A DNA stretch of 64,000 bases from Ancylobacter defluvii (lineage in GTDB: Bacteria > Pseudomonadota > Alphaproteobacteria > Rhizobiales > Xanthobacteraceae), in assembly GCF_018390605.1 (NCBI RefSeq), contig NZ_JAHBGD010000012.1:278226-342225 (forward strand), in the 5' to 3' direction. Numbering within the stretch: position 1 is the first letter of the stretch; the number at the start of each line of letters is the position of its first letter. This document shows, in pieces, positions 25,888 through 34,296 of this stretch. A model generated the notes under the pieces. It did not search any database and was not told the DNA's origin. It saw nothing but the letters and a program-made list of their open reading frames with translations. A program made the position numbers and the translations under genes.

Positions 25888-27861
25888 ATGACCACCTCCG
25901 CCACCGCCGCGGCACCGGCCTCCGGCTACGGTGCCGTCCAGGCCGCCGCGATCGACGACCCCGAGCGGTTCTGGAGCCAGGCGGCCAAGGCGATCGACTG
26001 GATCGCCCCGCCGCGTCAGGTGTTCGATCCCGGCCTCGGCGCCTATGGGCGCTGGTTCGTCGGCGGCCTCACCAATGTCTGCCACAATGCGGTGGACCGG
26101 CATGTCGATGCCGGGCGCGGGCCGCAGCCGGCGATCCTTTATGACAGCCCGGTCACCGGCAGCCAGCGCACCGTCACCTATGCCGAGATGCTGGCGGAGA
26201 CCCGCACGCTCGGCGCCATGCTGCGCGACCTCGGCGTCGAGAAGGGCGACCGCGTCGTCATCTATATGCCGATGGTGCCGGAGGCGGTGATCGCCATGCT
26301 GGCCTGCGCCCGCATCGGCGCCGTGCATTCGGTGGTGTTCGGCGGCTTTGCGGCGGCGGAGCTGGCCAGCCGCATCGACGACGCCCGGCCCAAGGTGGTG
26401 CTCGCCGCCTCCTGCGGCGTCGAGCCGAGCCGCTTCGTGCCCTACAAGCCGCTGCTCGACCGCGCGCTCGCCATGGCGCGCCACAAGCCGGATGCCTGCG
26501 TCATCCTGCAGCGCCCGCAAATGGAGGCGCAGCTGGTCGCCGGGCGCGACCATGACTGGGCGACGCTGCGCGAGAAGGCGGCGGCCGGCGGGCGCGGCGT
26601 CGATTGCGCGCCGATGGGCGCCACCGATCCGCTCTACATCCTCTATACCTCCGGCACCACCGGCAAGCCGAAGGGCGTGGTGCGCGACACCGGCGGCTAC
26701 ATGGTGGCGCTGCGCTGGTCGATGGAAGGCCTCTACGGGGTGAAGCCGGGCGAGGTGTTCTGGTCGGCCTCCGATATCGGCTGGGTGGTCGGCCATTCCT
26801 ACATCGTCTATGCGCCGCTGATCACCGGCTGCACCAGCGTGCTCTATGAGGGCAAGCCGGTCGGCACGCCGGATGCCGGCGCGTTCTGGCGGGTGATCGA
26901 GGACTACAAGGTGTCGGCGCTGTTCACTGCCCCGACCGCGCTGCGCGCCATCAAGAAGGAAGACCCCAACGGCAGGCTGATCGGCGGCTACGACCTCTCC
27001 AGCCTGCGCACCCTGTTCCTCGCCGGCGAGCGCGCCGACCCCGACACGGTGCTGTGGGCGGGCGACAAGCTCGGCGTGCCGGTGATCGACCATTGGTGGC
27101 AGACCGAGACCGGCTGGGCGATCGCCGGCAACCCGGTCGGCCTCGGCCTGATGCCGGTAAAGCCGGGCTCGACCGGCGTGCCGATGCCCGGCTACCAGAT
27201 CGACATCCTCGACGAGGGTGGCCATCCGGTCGCCGACGGCAAGATGGGCTCGATCGCCATCAAGCTGCCCTTGCCGCCCGGCTGCCTGCCGACGCTGTGG
27301 CGGCAGGAGGAGCGCTTCGTCGAAAGCTACCTCACGGAGTTCCCCGGCTATTACAAGACCGCCGATGCCGGCTTCCGCGACGCCGACGGCTACCTGTTCA
27401 TCATGGGCCGCACCGACGACATCATCAATGTCGCCGGCCACCGCCTGTCCACCGGCGGCATGGAGGAGGTGCTGGCCGGCCATCCCGACGTCGCCGAATG
27501 CGCGGTGATCGGCATGCATGACGAGCTGAAGGGCGAGGTGCCCTGCGGCTTCGTGGTGCTGAAATCCGGCGTCGAGCGCTCGCCGGCGGCGATCGAGGCC
27601 GAGATCGTCGCACTGGTGCGCGAGCGCATCGGCCCGGTGGCGGCGTTCCGCATCGCCATCACCGTGGCGCGGCTGCCCAAGACCCGCTCCGGCAAGATTC
27701 TGCGCGGCACCATGAAGAAGATCGCCGATGCCGCGCCGTGGAACATGCCGGCCACCATCGACGATCCGGCGGTGCTGGACGAGATCGCCACCGTGCTCAA
27801 GCAGCGCGGCCATGTGAAGCCGAGCAATGTGAAGCCCGCTACGAAGCCGAGCGCCGCATGA
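25888..27861 (+). CDS. prpE: Propionate-CoA ligase (PrpE-type acyl-CoA synthetase)
   Basis: The 657-residue enzyme activates propionate (or another short acid) to its CoA ester via an acyl-adenylate. It has the AMP-binding P-loop YTSGTTGKPKGVV, DHWWQTETGW, the hinge region GRTDDIINVAGHRLSTG and the adenylation-domain Lys603 in TRSGKILRG. The PrpE-type sequence TETGWAIAGNPVG argues for propionate over acetate, but the substrate needs testing. The ATG at 25888 has GGGAG upstream; a TTG 18 codons earlier is open but has no such site. No other methylcitrate or methylmalonyl genes are near. Confidence 0.88.
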   Translation: MTTSATAAAPASGYGAVQAAAIDDPERFWSQAAKAIDWIAPPRQVFDPGLGAYGRWFVGGLTNVCHNAVDRHVDAGRGPQPAILYDSPVTGSQRTVTYAEMLAETRTLGAMLRDLGVEKGDRVVIYMPMVPEAVIAMLACARIGAVHSVVFGGFAAAELASRIDDARPKVVLAASCGVEPSRFVPYKPLLDRALAMARHKPDACVILQRPQMEAQLVAGRDHDWATLREKAAAGGRGVDCAPMGATDPLYILYTSGTTGKPKGVVRDTGGYMVALRWSMEGLYGVKPGEVFWSASDIGWVVGHSYIVYAPLITGCTSVLYEGKPVGTPDAGAFWRVIEDYKVSALFTAPTALRAIKKEDPNGRLIGGYDLSSLRTLFLAGERADPDTVLWAGDKLGVPVIDHWWQTETGWAIAGNPVGLGLMPVKPGSTGVPMPGYQIDILDEGGHPVADGKMGSIAIKLPLPPGCLPTLWRQEERFVESYLTEFPGYYKTADAGFRDADGYLFIMGRTDDIINVAGHRLSTGGMEEVLAGHPDVAECAVIGMHDELKGEVPCGFVVLKSGVERSPAAIEAEIVALVRERIGPVAAFRIAITVARLPKTRSGKILRGTMKKIADAAPWNMPATIDDPAVLDEIATVLKQRGHVKPSNVKPATKPSAA

Positions 27862-27896
27862 GGCGGCGCGACGGGTCTCCCGCGCTCAGGCGCGGG
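27851..27896. terminator. Paired hairpins over the two convergent stop codons
   Basis: GCGCCGC/GCGGCGC (27851-27857, 27863-27869) encloses the prpE stop. CCCGCGC/GCGCGGG (27879-27885, 27890-27896) encloses the stop of the methyltransferase gene. Neither has a T-run; together they may separate the convergent transcripts. Confidence 0.4.
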
Positions 27897-28557
27897 CGAC
27901 CCAGCCGCGAAAGGTAAAGGCGGCGTAGAACAGCTCGACCGCGGCGAAGCCGGCCCGCCGCAGCAGCGCCGCATCCTCTTCCGGCGCGAGGATGGGCAGG
28001 CGGGCAGGAATCGCGATGCGGGCGCTTTCAGCCTGTTCGGGCGGTACGCCCGAGGCGACGGCGAAGGCGGCATAGCGCGACAGCCAGCGCGCGCGGTCGT
28101 CTTCATCCCCGGCGATGCTGTGATGGACGACGACGAAGGGCGCGCCCGGCTTCAGCCGGCAGCGCACCGCCTCCAGCGTGGCGAGGCGCTCGGCCTCCGG
28201 CAGGAAATGCAAGGTGAGCAGGCAGGTGGCGCCATCGAACGGCCCTTCGGGCGCGACGTCGATGAGGCCGCGATACAGCCGTGCCCTCGGCGCCAGCGGG
28301 CCGAGGGTAGCGGCCGCCAGCTTCAGCATCTCCTCCGACGGATCGACGCCGTCAAAGCTCCAGCCCGGCCGTGCCGCGGCGAAGGTGCGCAACTCCAGCC
28401 CGCCCCCGGCACCGAGAACGAGGATGCGCGCATCGTCCGGCGCGTGCTCGGCCAGCAGCAGCAGCGCCATGCGCTGCATATCGGCAAAGCCGGGCACCAG
28501 CCGCGGCGGACCTTCGGCGTAACGCGCCACCGAGTGCGGATCGTCGAAGGGCGTCAA
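27886..28557 (-). CDS. Class I SAM-dependent methyltransferase
   Basis: The 223-residue protein has the SAM-binding motif I ILVLGAGGGLELRTFA (about residues 44-60), the acidic end of motif II (DGVDPSEEML) and a motif IV-like region (DGATCLLTLHFLP). The acceptor is unknown. The start is a TTG with GGGAG 7 nt upstream, 30 nt after the trcR stop, which suggests co-transcription with trcR. Confidence 0.8.
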   Translation of the reverse strand: MTPFDDPHSVARYAEGPPRLVPGFADMQRMALLLLAEHAPDDARILVLGAGGGLELRTFAAARPGWSFDGVDPSEEMLKLAAATLGPLAPRARLYRGLIDVAPEGPFDGATCLLTLHFLPEAERLATLEAVRCRLKPGAPFVVVHHSIAGDEDDRARWLSRYAAFAVASGVPPEQAESARIAIPARLPILAPEEDAALLRRAGFAAVELFYAAFTFRGWVARA

Positions 28558-28587
28558 CGGCCGGCTCCCGTCAGCGCGGCGCGGGGA

Positions 28588-29298
28588 TCATTCGTCCTCG
28601 CCAGCCTCGCTCTTGCGCGAGCCGCCGAGCTTGGCGAACACGGTTTCGAGGTCGAGCGAATCTTCCTTCGGCTTGCGCGGGGCGGTGAAGCCCTCGTCAT
28701 GCGGCGTGTGCGAGGTGGTGACCTCGGCCGGCAGCAGCGTGGCGCCGGCGCCCTCGGCGAGGGTGGCCGGGCGGTCCTTGGACGAACGCTGCACTTCGAT
28801 GTCGAGGTCGATCTGCGAGCACAGGCCGAGCGTCACCGGGTCCATCGGCGTCAGGTTCTGCGCGTTCCAGTGGGTGCGCTCCTTGATCGACTCGATGGTG
28901 GTCTTGGTGGTGCCGACCAGCCGCATCACCTGGCTGTCCTTCAACTCCGGGTGATTGCGCAGCAGCCAGAGAATGGCGTTCGGCCGGTCCTGGCGCTTCG
29001 ACACCGGGGTGTAGCGCGGGCCGCGGCGACGCTTGGGCTCCGGCAGGCGCACCTTGGATTCGAGCAGCTTCAGCCGGTAGTTCGGGTTCTTCTCGGCGCG
29101 CTCGATCTCTTCGCGCGACAGCTGGCCGGAAGAGACCGGGTCGAGGCCCTTGATGCCCTGCGCGACTTCGCCGTCGGCGATGCCCTTCACTTCGAGGACA
29201 TGCAGCTTGCAGAAGTCGGCGATCTGATCGAACGTCAGCGCGGTGTTTTCCACCAGCCACACGGCGGTGGCCTTCGGCATAAGAGGGGCGTTCGCCAT
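28588..29298 (-). CDS. trcR: Cell cycle transcriptional regulator TrcR (DUF1013)
   Basis: The 236-residue product matches the alphaproteobacterial DUF1013/TrcR family. It has an N-terminal helix-turn-helix-like region (AVWLVENTALTFDQIADFCKLH), a basic stretch PKRRRGPRYTPVSKRQDRP, and a second DNA-binding-like segment (AILWLLRNHPELKDSQVMRLVGTTKTTIESI). The acidic C-terminus (about 200-236) is probably disordered. In Caulobacter the family is named a cell-cycle regulator. AGGAG lies ahead of the ATG. The leader contains a 12-bp tandem repeat. Confidence 0.88.
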   Translation of the reverse strand: MANAPLMPKATAVWLVENTALTFDQIADFCKLHVLEVKGIADGEVAQGIKGLDPVSSGQLSREEIERAEKNPNYRLKLLESKVRLPEPKRRRGPRYTPVSKRQDRPNAILWLLRNHPELKDSQVMRLVGTTKTTIESIKERTHWNAQNLTPMDPVTLGLCSQIDLDIEVQRSSKDRPATLAEGAGATLLPAEVTTSHTPHDEGFTAPRKPKEDSLDLETVFAKLGGSRKSEAGEDE

Positions 29299-29324
29299 GG
29301 GGCGCGTCTCCTGTAAATGGCTTT

Positions 29325-29352
29325 CGGCCAGTAAACTCTGCGGCCAGTAAAC
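29325..29352 (-). repeat. 12-bp tandem repeat in the trcR leader
   Basis: CGGCCAGTAAAC occurs at 29325-29336 and again at 29341-29352 (16-bp period) between the trcR promoter and its start codon. A hairpin with arms GCTCCGCC (29374-29381) and GGCGGAGC (29393-29400) lies just upstream in the same leader. Confidence 0.6.
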
Positions 29353-29433
29353 GTCGCATACGCGGATCCGTTCGCTCCGCCACCCCCTCGGGGGCGGAGC
29401 CTCGGACCGTCTCGCGATGACCGGGATGGCGCG

Positions 29434-29462
29434 AATATAAGCCCGCCGGCCCGCGCGTGCAA
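29434..29462 (-). promoter_or_regulatory. trcR: Putative trcR promoter
   Basis: On the minus strand TTGCAC (29462-29457) and TATATT (29439-29434) are separated by exactly 17 nt. This predicts a leader of about 130 nt before trcR. Confidence 0.6.
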
Positions 29463-29688
29463 ATCCAAAGACGGCGAAGAATGGGCAGCCGGCCGTGATC
29501 GCGAGCCACTGTCCCCGCCCATTCTCGCCGCGCCTCGCCGGCGGCTGCGCCGGCACGCCCCGGGGCGGCGCGCTTGACACTGCGGGTCGCTCCACCCATG
29601 AGGGAGCGGAAGCTGGATTTTTCCGGCATCCGTTCAGACATTCGCCGCCGCCGCGCCCCGGTGCGGTGGCTCCGCGACGGAACCCGCG

Positions 29689-30684
29689 ATGAGCGCCATC
29701 GACACAGCTGCCGAGAAGCCGGCTCTCCGCGTCCTGCTCTGCGCCCCGCGCGGCTTCTGCGCCGGGGTGGTGCGGGCCATCGACGCGGTGGAGCGCGCGC
29801 TGGCGCTCTATGGGCCGCCGGTCTATGTGCGCCACGAGATCGTCCATAACAAATATGTCGTCGAGGGGCTGAAGGCGAAGGGCGCCATCTTCGTCGAGGA
29901 ACTCGACGAGATTCCCGCCGACACCACCGCTCCGGTGATCTTCTCCGCCCATGGCGTCGCGAAATCGGTGCCGCTGGAGGCGGCGGCGCGCAATTTCTAC
30001 GCCATCGACGCCACCTGTCCGCTGGTGACCAAGGTGCATCGCGAGGCCACCGTGCACTACAAGAAGGGCCGCGAGGTGGTGCTGATCGGCCATGCCGGCC
30101 ATCCGGAGGTGATCGGCACCATGGGCCAGTTGCCCGAGGGCGCGGTGACGCTGATCGAGACCGCCGAGCAGGCGCGGACCTTCACCCCGCGCGATCCGGC
30201 CAATCTCGCCTATACGACGCAGACCACCCTCTCCATCGACGATACCGCCGCGATCGTCGACATATTGCGCGCCCGCTTCCCGGCGATGACCGCCCCACAC
30301 AAGGAAGACATCTGCTACGCCACCACCAACCGCCAGGAAGCGGTGAAGAAGGTGGCGCCGCATGTCGACGCGATGATCGTGGTCGGGGCGCCGAATTCCT
30401 CCAACTCGCAGCGCCTGCGCGAGGCCGGCGAACGCGCCGGCTGCCGCGTCGCGGTCTTGGTGCAGCGGGCGAGCGAGATCGACTGGGAGCTGTTCGACGG
30501 CATCACCTCGCTGGCGGTGACGGCGGGCGCCTCGGCGCCGGAAATCCTCGTCGAGGAGATCATCGACGCCTTCGCCGCGCGTTTCGCCGTCAAGGTCGAG
30601 ACGGTGCACACCGTCGAGGAGGACGTGTTCTTCCCGCTGCCCCGGCAGTTGCGGCCCGACATCCCGGACGCCGCCGCCGAATAG
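29689..30684 (+). CDS. ispH: 4-hydroxy-3-methylbut-2-enyl diphosphate reductase
   Basis: The 331-residue iron-sulfur enzyme makes IPP and DMAPP in the last step of the MEP isoprenoid pathway. The three cluster cysteines are in RGFCAGV (Cys24), DATCPLV (Cys110) and [11 protein letters not shown] (Cys209). [10 protein letters not shown] and [11 protein letters not shown] are also family blocks. thrB follows 44 nt downstream, then rnhA, so an ispH-thrB-rnhA transcript is likely, as in many Hyphomicrobiales. Confidence 0.96.
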   Translation: MSAIDTAAEKPALRVLLCAPRGFCAGVVRAIDAVERALALYGPPVYVRHEIVHNKYVVEGLKAKGAIFVEELDEIPADTTAPVIFSAHGVAKSVPLEAAARNFYAIDATCPLVTKVHREATVHYKKGREVVLIGHAGHPEVIGTMGQLPEGAVTLIETAEQARTFTPRDPANLAYTTQTTLSIDDTAAIVDILRARFPAMTAPHKEDICYATTNRQEAVKKVAPHVDAMIVVGAPNSSNSQRLREAGERAGCRVAVLVQRASEIDWELFDGITSLAVTAGASAPEILVEEIIDAFAARFAVKVETVHTVEEDVFFPLPRQLRPDIPDAAAE

Positions 30685-30728
30685 CCGCCGGCCATTCCTC
30701 CCCTTCCGTCCTCAAGGTCCGCCCGTTC

Positions 30729-31697
30729 ATGGCCGTCTATACCGATGTCCCGCCGGAAGAGCTCGAAGCCTTCCTCTCCACCTATGAGCTCGGCCGGCTG
30801 CGGGCCTTCAAGGGCATCGCCGAAGGGGTGGAAAACTCCAACTTCCTTCTGCAGACCGAGGCCGGCAGCTTCATCCTCACGCTCTACGAGAAGCGGGTGA
30901 ACCCGGACGACCTGCCCTTCTTCATTGGCCTGATGCAACATCTCGCCAACCGGGGCATCGATTGCCCGCAGCCGGTGAGGAACCGCGACGGCGTCGCGCT
31001 CGGTCGCCTCGCCGGGCGGCCGGCGCTGATCGCCACCTTCCTCCTCGGCACCTCGGTGCGGCGGCCCAGCGTCGCCAACTGCGCCGCGCTCGGCACCGCG
31101 CTCGCCGGCCTGCACCAGGCGGGAGCCGACTTCACCGCCTTCTCCCGCGTCAACGCGCTGTCGGTCGTCGGCTGGCGCCCGCTCTACGAGCAGGCAGAGT
31201 CGCGCGCCGATACGGTGGCGCCGGGGCTGGCCGCGCTTATCGCCGATGAGCTTTCGGTGCTGGAGCCGGGCTGGCCGGTGGGCCTCCCGGCCGGGGTGAT
31301 CCATGCCGACCTGTTCCCCGACAATGTGTTCTTCACCGATGACAGGCTTTCCGGCCTGATCGACTTCTACTTCGCCTGCAACGACACCCTCGCCTATGAC
31401 GTCGCCATCTGCCTCAATGCCTGGTGCTTCGAGGCGGACGGCGCCTACAACCAGACCAAGGGCCGAGCGCTGCTCGCCGGCTATCAGGCGGTACGCCCCT
31501 TGTCCCCGGCCGAGATCGCCGCGCTGCCGATGCTGTGCCGCGGCGCGGCGCTGCGCTTCCTGCTCACCCGCCTCGTCGACTGGCTGAACGTGCCGCCCGG
31601 CGCGCTGGTGCGCCCGCACGACCCGAGGGAATATCTGCGCAAGCTGCGCTTCCATCGCTCGGTGGAGAGCGTGCGCGACTATGGGGTGGACGCGTGA
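30729..31697 (+). CDS. thrB: Homoserine kinase (ThrB, kinase-like APH fold)
   Basis: The 322-residue enzyme phosphorylates homoserine for threonine synthesis. It is the aminoglycoside-phosphotransferase-fold type found in alphaproteobacteria, not the GHMP type. It starts [22 protein letters not shown]. The catalytic loop is [13 protein letters not shown] and the metal loop [18 protein letters not shown]. Its stop overlaps the rnhA start (GTGA). Confidence 0.93.
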   Translation: MAVYTDVPPEELEAFLSTYELGRLRAFKGIAEGVENSNFLLQTEAGSFILTLYEKRVNPDDLPFFIGLMQHLANRGIDCPQPVRNRDGVALGRLAGRPALIATFLLGTSVRRPSVANCAALGTALAGLHQAGADFTAFSRVNALSVVGWRPLYEQAESRADTVAPGLAALIADELSVLEPGWPVGLPAGVIHADLFPDNVFFTDDRLSGLIDFYFACNDTLAYDVAICLNAWCFEADGAYNQTKGRALLAGYQAVRPLSPAEIAALPMLCRGAALRFLLTRLVDWLNVPPGALVRPHDPREYLRKLRFHRSVESVRDYGVDA

Positions 31698-32206
31698 AGA
31701 CCGCGCCCGGCACCGCCCGCATCTTCGCGGATGACGAGACCAAGGAAGCCACCAAGCCGTCCGGCAGTGTCGCGGTGTGGACCGACGGCGCCTGTTCCGG
31801 CAATCCCGGCCCCGGCGGCTGGGGCGCGATCCTGCGCTATGGCGATCACGAGCGCGAGCTGTCCGGAGGTGAATCGCCGACCACCAACAACCGCATGGAG
31901 CTGATGGCGGCGATCTCGGCACTGGAAGCGCTCAAGCGCCCCTGCATCGTCGATCTGCACACCGACAGCGAATATATGCGCAACGGCATCACCAAATGGA
32001 TCGCCGGCTGGAAGCGCAATGGCTGGCGCACCGCCGACAAGAAGCCGGTGAAGAATGTCGACCTGTGGGAGCGGCTGGAGGCCGCGCTTGGCACCCATGA
32101 GATCCGTTGGCACTGGGTGAAGGGCCATGCCGGCGACGTGATGAACGAGCGCGCCGACGAACTGGCCCGTGCCGGCATGGCGCCCTATAAGACCGGGCGC
32201 AGCTGA
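31694..32206 (+). CDS. rnhA: Ribonuclease HI
   Basis: The 170-residue enzyme cuts the RNA strand of RNA-DNA hybrids. The four catalytic acidic residues are visible: Asp31 ([15 protein letters not shown]), Glu69 (NRMELMAAI), Asp91 (TDSEYM) and Asp155 (RADELAR). The HWVKGHAG loop is present too. The start is a GTG that overlaps the thrB stop by 4 nt, giving a roughly 25-residue N-terminal extension over the usual length. Coupled translation is the reason for choosing this start. Confidence 0.94.
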   Translation: MKTAPGTARIFADDETKEATKPSGSVAVWTDGACSGNPGPGGWGAILRYGDHERELSGGESPTTNNRMELMAAISALEALKRPCIVDLHTDSEYMRNGITKWIAGWKRNGWRTADKKPVKNVDLWERLEAALGTHEIRWHWVKGHAGDVMNERADELARAGMAPYKTGRS

Positions 32207-32222
32207 GCGGCGGATCGAGCCA

Positions 32223-32657
32223 GTGCCGGCACCCGATGATGTCGACCCTGCCGGAGCGGTCACCGGCACGCCCTGCGCCCTGCTGCGGCTCGAAGGCCTT
32301 GCCGTCGCCGTGGCGGCGATCCTCGCCTATCGCCACCTCGATGCCGGCTGGGGCACCTTCGCCCTGCTCATCCTCGCGCCAGACCTCAGCCTGCTGTCCT
32401 ATCTCGCCGGGCCGGGCGTCGGTGCCGCCCTGTATAATGCCGCGCATTCCTACCTTCTGCCGGCGCTGCTCGCCGGCATCGGCCTGGCACTCGGCCGGCA
32501 TTGGCCGGCGGCGGTGGCGCTGATCTGGGTCGCCCATATCGGCATCGACCGCGCGCTGGGCTACGGATTGAAATATCCGCGCGGTTTCCGGCTGACCCAT
32601 CTCGGCCGGATCGGCAAAGCACCGCGGGATGGGGATCAAAAGCGTTCACCCGATTGA
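32223..32657 (+). CDS. DUF4260 family membrane protein
   Basis: The 144-residue product has about four hydrophobic helices and the DUF4260-type sequence APDLSLLSYLAGPGVGAALYNAAHSYLLP, with HIGIDRALGYGLKYPRGFRLTHLGRIG at the end. Function unknown. The GTG at 32223 follows rnhA by 16 nt; an ATG at 32169 inside rnhA is the alternative. The rpmJ promoter overlaps its stop codon. Confidence 0.8.
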   Translation: MPAPDDVDPAGAVTGTPCALLRLEGLAVAVAAILAYRHLDAGWGTFALLILAPDLSLLSYLAGPGVGAALYNAAHSYLLPALLAGIGLALGRHWPAAVALIWVAHIGIDRALGYGLKYPRGFRLTHLGRIGKAPRDGDQKRSPD

Positions 32658-32682
32658 CAAAGCCCCCATGGCTCCGCTATCA
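32654..32682 (+). promoter_or_regulatory. Putative rpmJ promoter
   Basis: Consensus -35 TTGACA (32654-32659) and -10 CTATCA (32677-32682) are separated by 17 nt. The -35 overlaps the stop codon of the DUF4260 gene. The leader to rpmJ would be about 85 nt. Confidence 0.65.
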
Positions 32683-32772
32683 GCCGGGCCTCGAATTCAA
32701 GCTGGCGGACGGGGCGCGGCCATGGAGGCGCCGTCTCATGCGCAGGCGCACTCGATCCGAAGGTGAAGTATT

Positions 32773-32898
32773 ATGAAGATCCGTAACTCGCTCAAGTCGC
32801 TGCTCGGCCGTCACCGCGACAACCGTCTGGTGCGCCGCAAGGGCCGCGTCTACATCATCAACAAGACCCAGAAGCGCTTCAAGGCCCGCCAGGGCTGA
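32773..32898 (+). CDS. rpmJ: 50S ribosomal protein L36 (zinc-free type)
   Basis: The 41-residue product reads [17 protein letters not shown], then a core of [18 protein letters not shown], and ends in KARQG. It is the longer L36 form that lacks the Cys/His zinc site. AGGTGAAG precedes the ATG. It has its own promoter and is far from other ribosomal genes, as is usual for this form in alphaproteobacteria. Confidence 0.95.
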   Translation: MKIRNSLKSLLGRHRDNRLVRRKGRVYIINKTQKRFKARQG

Positions 32899-33015
32899 GG
32901 CTTTTCGCGCGAGCGCCTCCGGCCGGCGCGATCGCCCGGCCGCAGCCAGACGCTCCCGCGACCGCCGCGATCACGTTTTCGCGGTGCGGCACTTCCGGCA
33001 ATTGACGAAGGCGCC

Positions 33016-33726
33016 ATGTTTCCCGAAACTCGGGGCATGCGCGCCTTTTTTGCTGTCCTGCTTCTGACCGTCTCCCCGCTCGCCGCTCTGGCGCAGACCG
33101 CGCCGCCGGCCGAGACGCCGCCGGCCGCCAGGACGGAACCGGTGCCGCAGGCGAAGCCGGCCGATCCGCAGGCCACCTCTCCTCAGGCCACGTCTCCCCA
33201 GCCTAAATCTCCCGACGCCGCGGCAACCGCCGGCGAGCCCGATCGCGCCAAGCGCCTCGACGCGCTGTTCGCCGCCCTCAAGGTGGCGCCGACGCAGGAA
33301 TCGGCGAAGAGCATTGCCGACCGCATCGACATCGCGCTGACCCCTTCCGGCAGCGAGACGGTGGATCTGCTAATGAGCCGGGCGGCGATCGCCACCCAGG
33401 CCAAGGATTACGACCTCGCCGTCCAGCTGCTCGACGGCATCCTCGTGGTCGATCCCAACCACCTCGACGCCTGGAATCGGCGGGCGACGGTGTTCTATCT
33501 GCAGCAGGACTATGCCGATGCGCTCGCCGACCTCCGGCAGGTGGTGGCCCGCGAGCCGCGCCATTATGCCGCCTGGATGGGCATCGCCCTGATCGCCAAG
33601 GACCTCGGCGACGAGAAGCGCGCGCTGGAAGCGATACGCAAGGCGCGCGACATCTATCCGCAGTTCGAGCAGGCCGAGAACATGGAGGAGACGCTCTCCC
33701 TCTCGGTCGAGGGCAGGCCCATCTGA
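33016..33726 (+). CDS. Exported TPR-repeat protein
   Basis: The 236-residue product has a signal peptide (about 8-26, ending LAALAQ), a Pro/Ala/Gln linker with repeated QATSPQ units (about 30-68) and two to three TPR units (about 110-215: AKDYDLAVQLLDGILVVDP, QQDYADALADLRQVVAREP, GDEKRALEAIRKARDIYP). The function is probably a periplasmic scaffold. An AAGG before the ATG at 33016 supports that start; an ATG at 33037 would also give a signal peptide. Confidence 0.82.
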   Translation: MFPETRGMRAFFAVLLLTVSPLAALAQTAPPAETPPAARTEPVPQAKPADPQATSPQATSPQPKSPDAAATAGEPDRAKRLDALFAALKVAPTQESAKSIADRIDIALTPSGSETVDLLMSRAAIATQAKDYDLAVQLLDGILVVDPNHLDAWNRRATVFYLQQDYADALADLRQVVAREPRHYAAWMGIALIAKDLGDEKRALEAIRKARDIYPQFEQAENMEETLSLSVEGRPI

Positions 33727-33780
33727 TTCTTGCCTATCTGGTCTTTCGCGGAACGGATTTGGCTGATCCGGGGCAACGGC

Positions 33781-34296
33781 TCAGGCCCGCACGTAATCCA
33801 CGAAGCTGAAGGCGTATTCGTCCTTCTCGGTCTGGAACGGGCCCTCGCGGCCGGTCTCCCGCCAGGCGGCGCGGTCGAAATCCGGGAAGAGCACGTCGCC
33901 CTCCGGTTCGCCATGCACCTCGGTGAGCCGCAGCTTTGCAGCGAGCGGCAGCGCCTGCGCATAGATCTGCGCACCGCCGATCACCGCCATCTCATCGACA
34001 TCCATCCGTTCCGCTTCGCGCGCGCCCATGTCGAGCGCCGCCTCCAGCGACGGCACCACCCGCACCGTTTCCGAAGCCGGCAGAAAGGCGGTGTCGCGGC
34101 TGATGACGATGCTGGTGCGGCCGGGCAGCGGCTTGCCGATGGAATCGAAGGTGCGCCGGCCCATCAGGATCGGCTTGCCCCAGGTGATGGCGCGGAAGCG
34201 CTTCAGATCGCCGGAGATGCGCCAGGGCAAGGCCGGACCGCGCCCGATCACCCCATTGGCGGCCACGGCGGCGACCAGCACCAGCGCGACGCTCAC
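33781..34296 (-). CDS. folA: Dihydrofolate reductase
   Basis: The 171-residue enzyme reduces dihydrofolate with NADPH. It has VAANGVIGRGPALPWRISGDLKRF with the active-site region, KPILMGRRTFDSIGKPLPGR, and VIGGAQIYAQAL. It pairs in metabolism with ThyA, encoded about 4 kb away. Its ATG overlaps the stop of the amine oxidase gene (ATGA), so the two are coupled. Confidence 0.95.
   Translation of the reverse strand: MSVALVLVAAVAANGVIGRGPALPWRISGDLKRFRAITWGKPILMGRRTFDSIGKPLPGRTSIVISRDTAFLPASETVRVVPSLEAALDMGAREAERMDVDEMAVIGGAQIYAQALPLAAKLRLTEVHGEPEGDVLFPDFDRAAWRETGREGPFQTEKDEYAFSFVDYVRA

Larger units (their letters stand above)
29299..29688. other. Divergent regulatory spacer trcR-ispH
   Basis: No gene is seen in these 390 nt. 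The trcR side holds its promoter, a hairpin and two 12-bp direct repeats. The ispH side has a consensus TTGACA (29574-29579) with a poor -10 (CATGAG, 29597-29602), about 90 nt upstream of ispH. The middle is GC-rich and unexplained. Confidence 0.55.
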
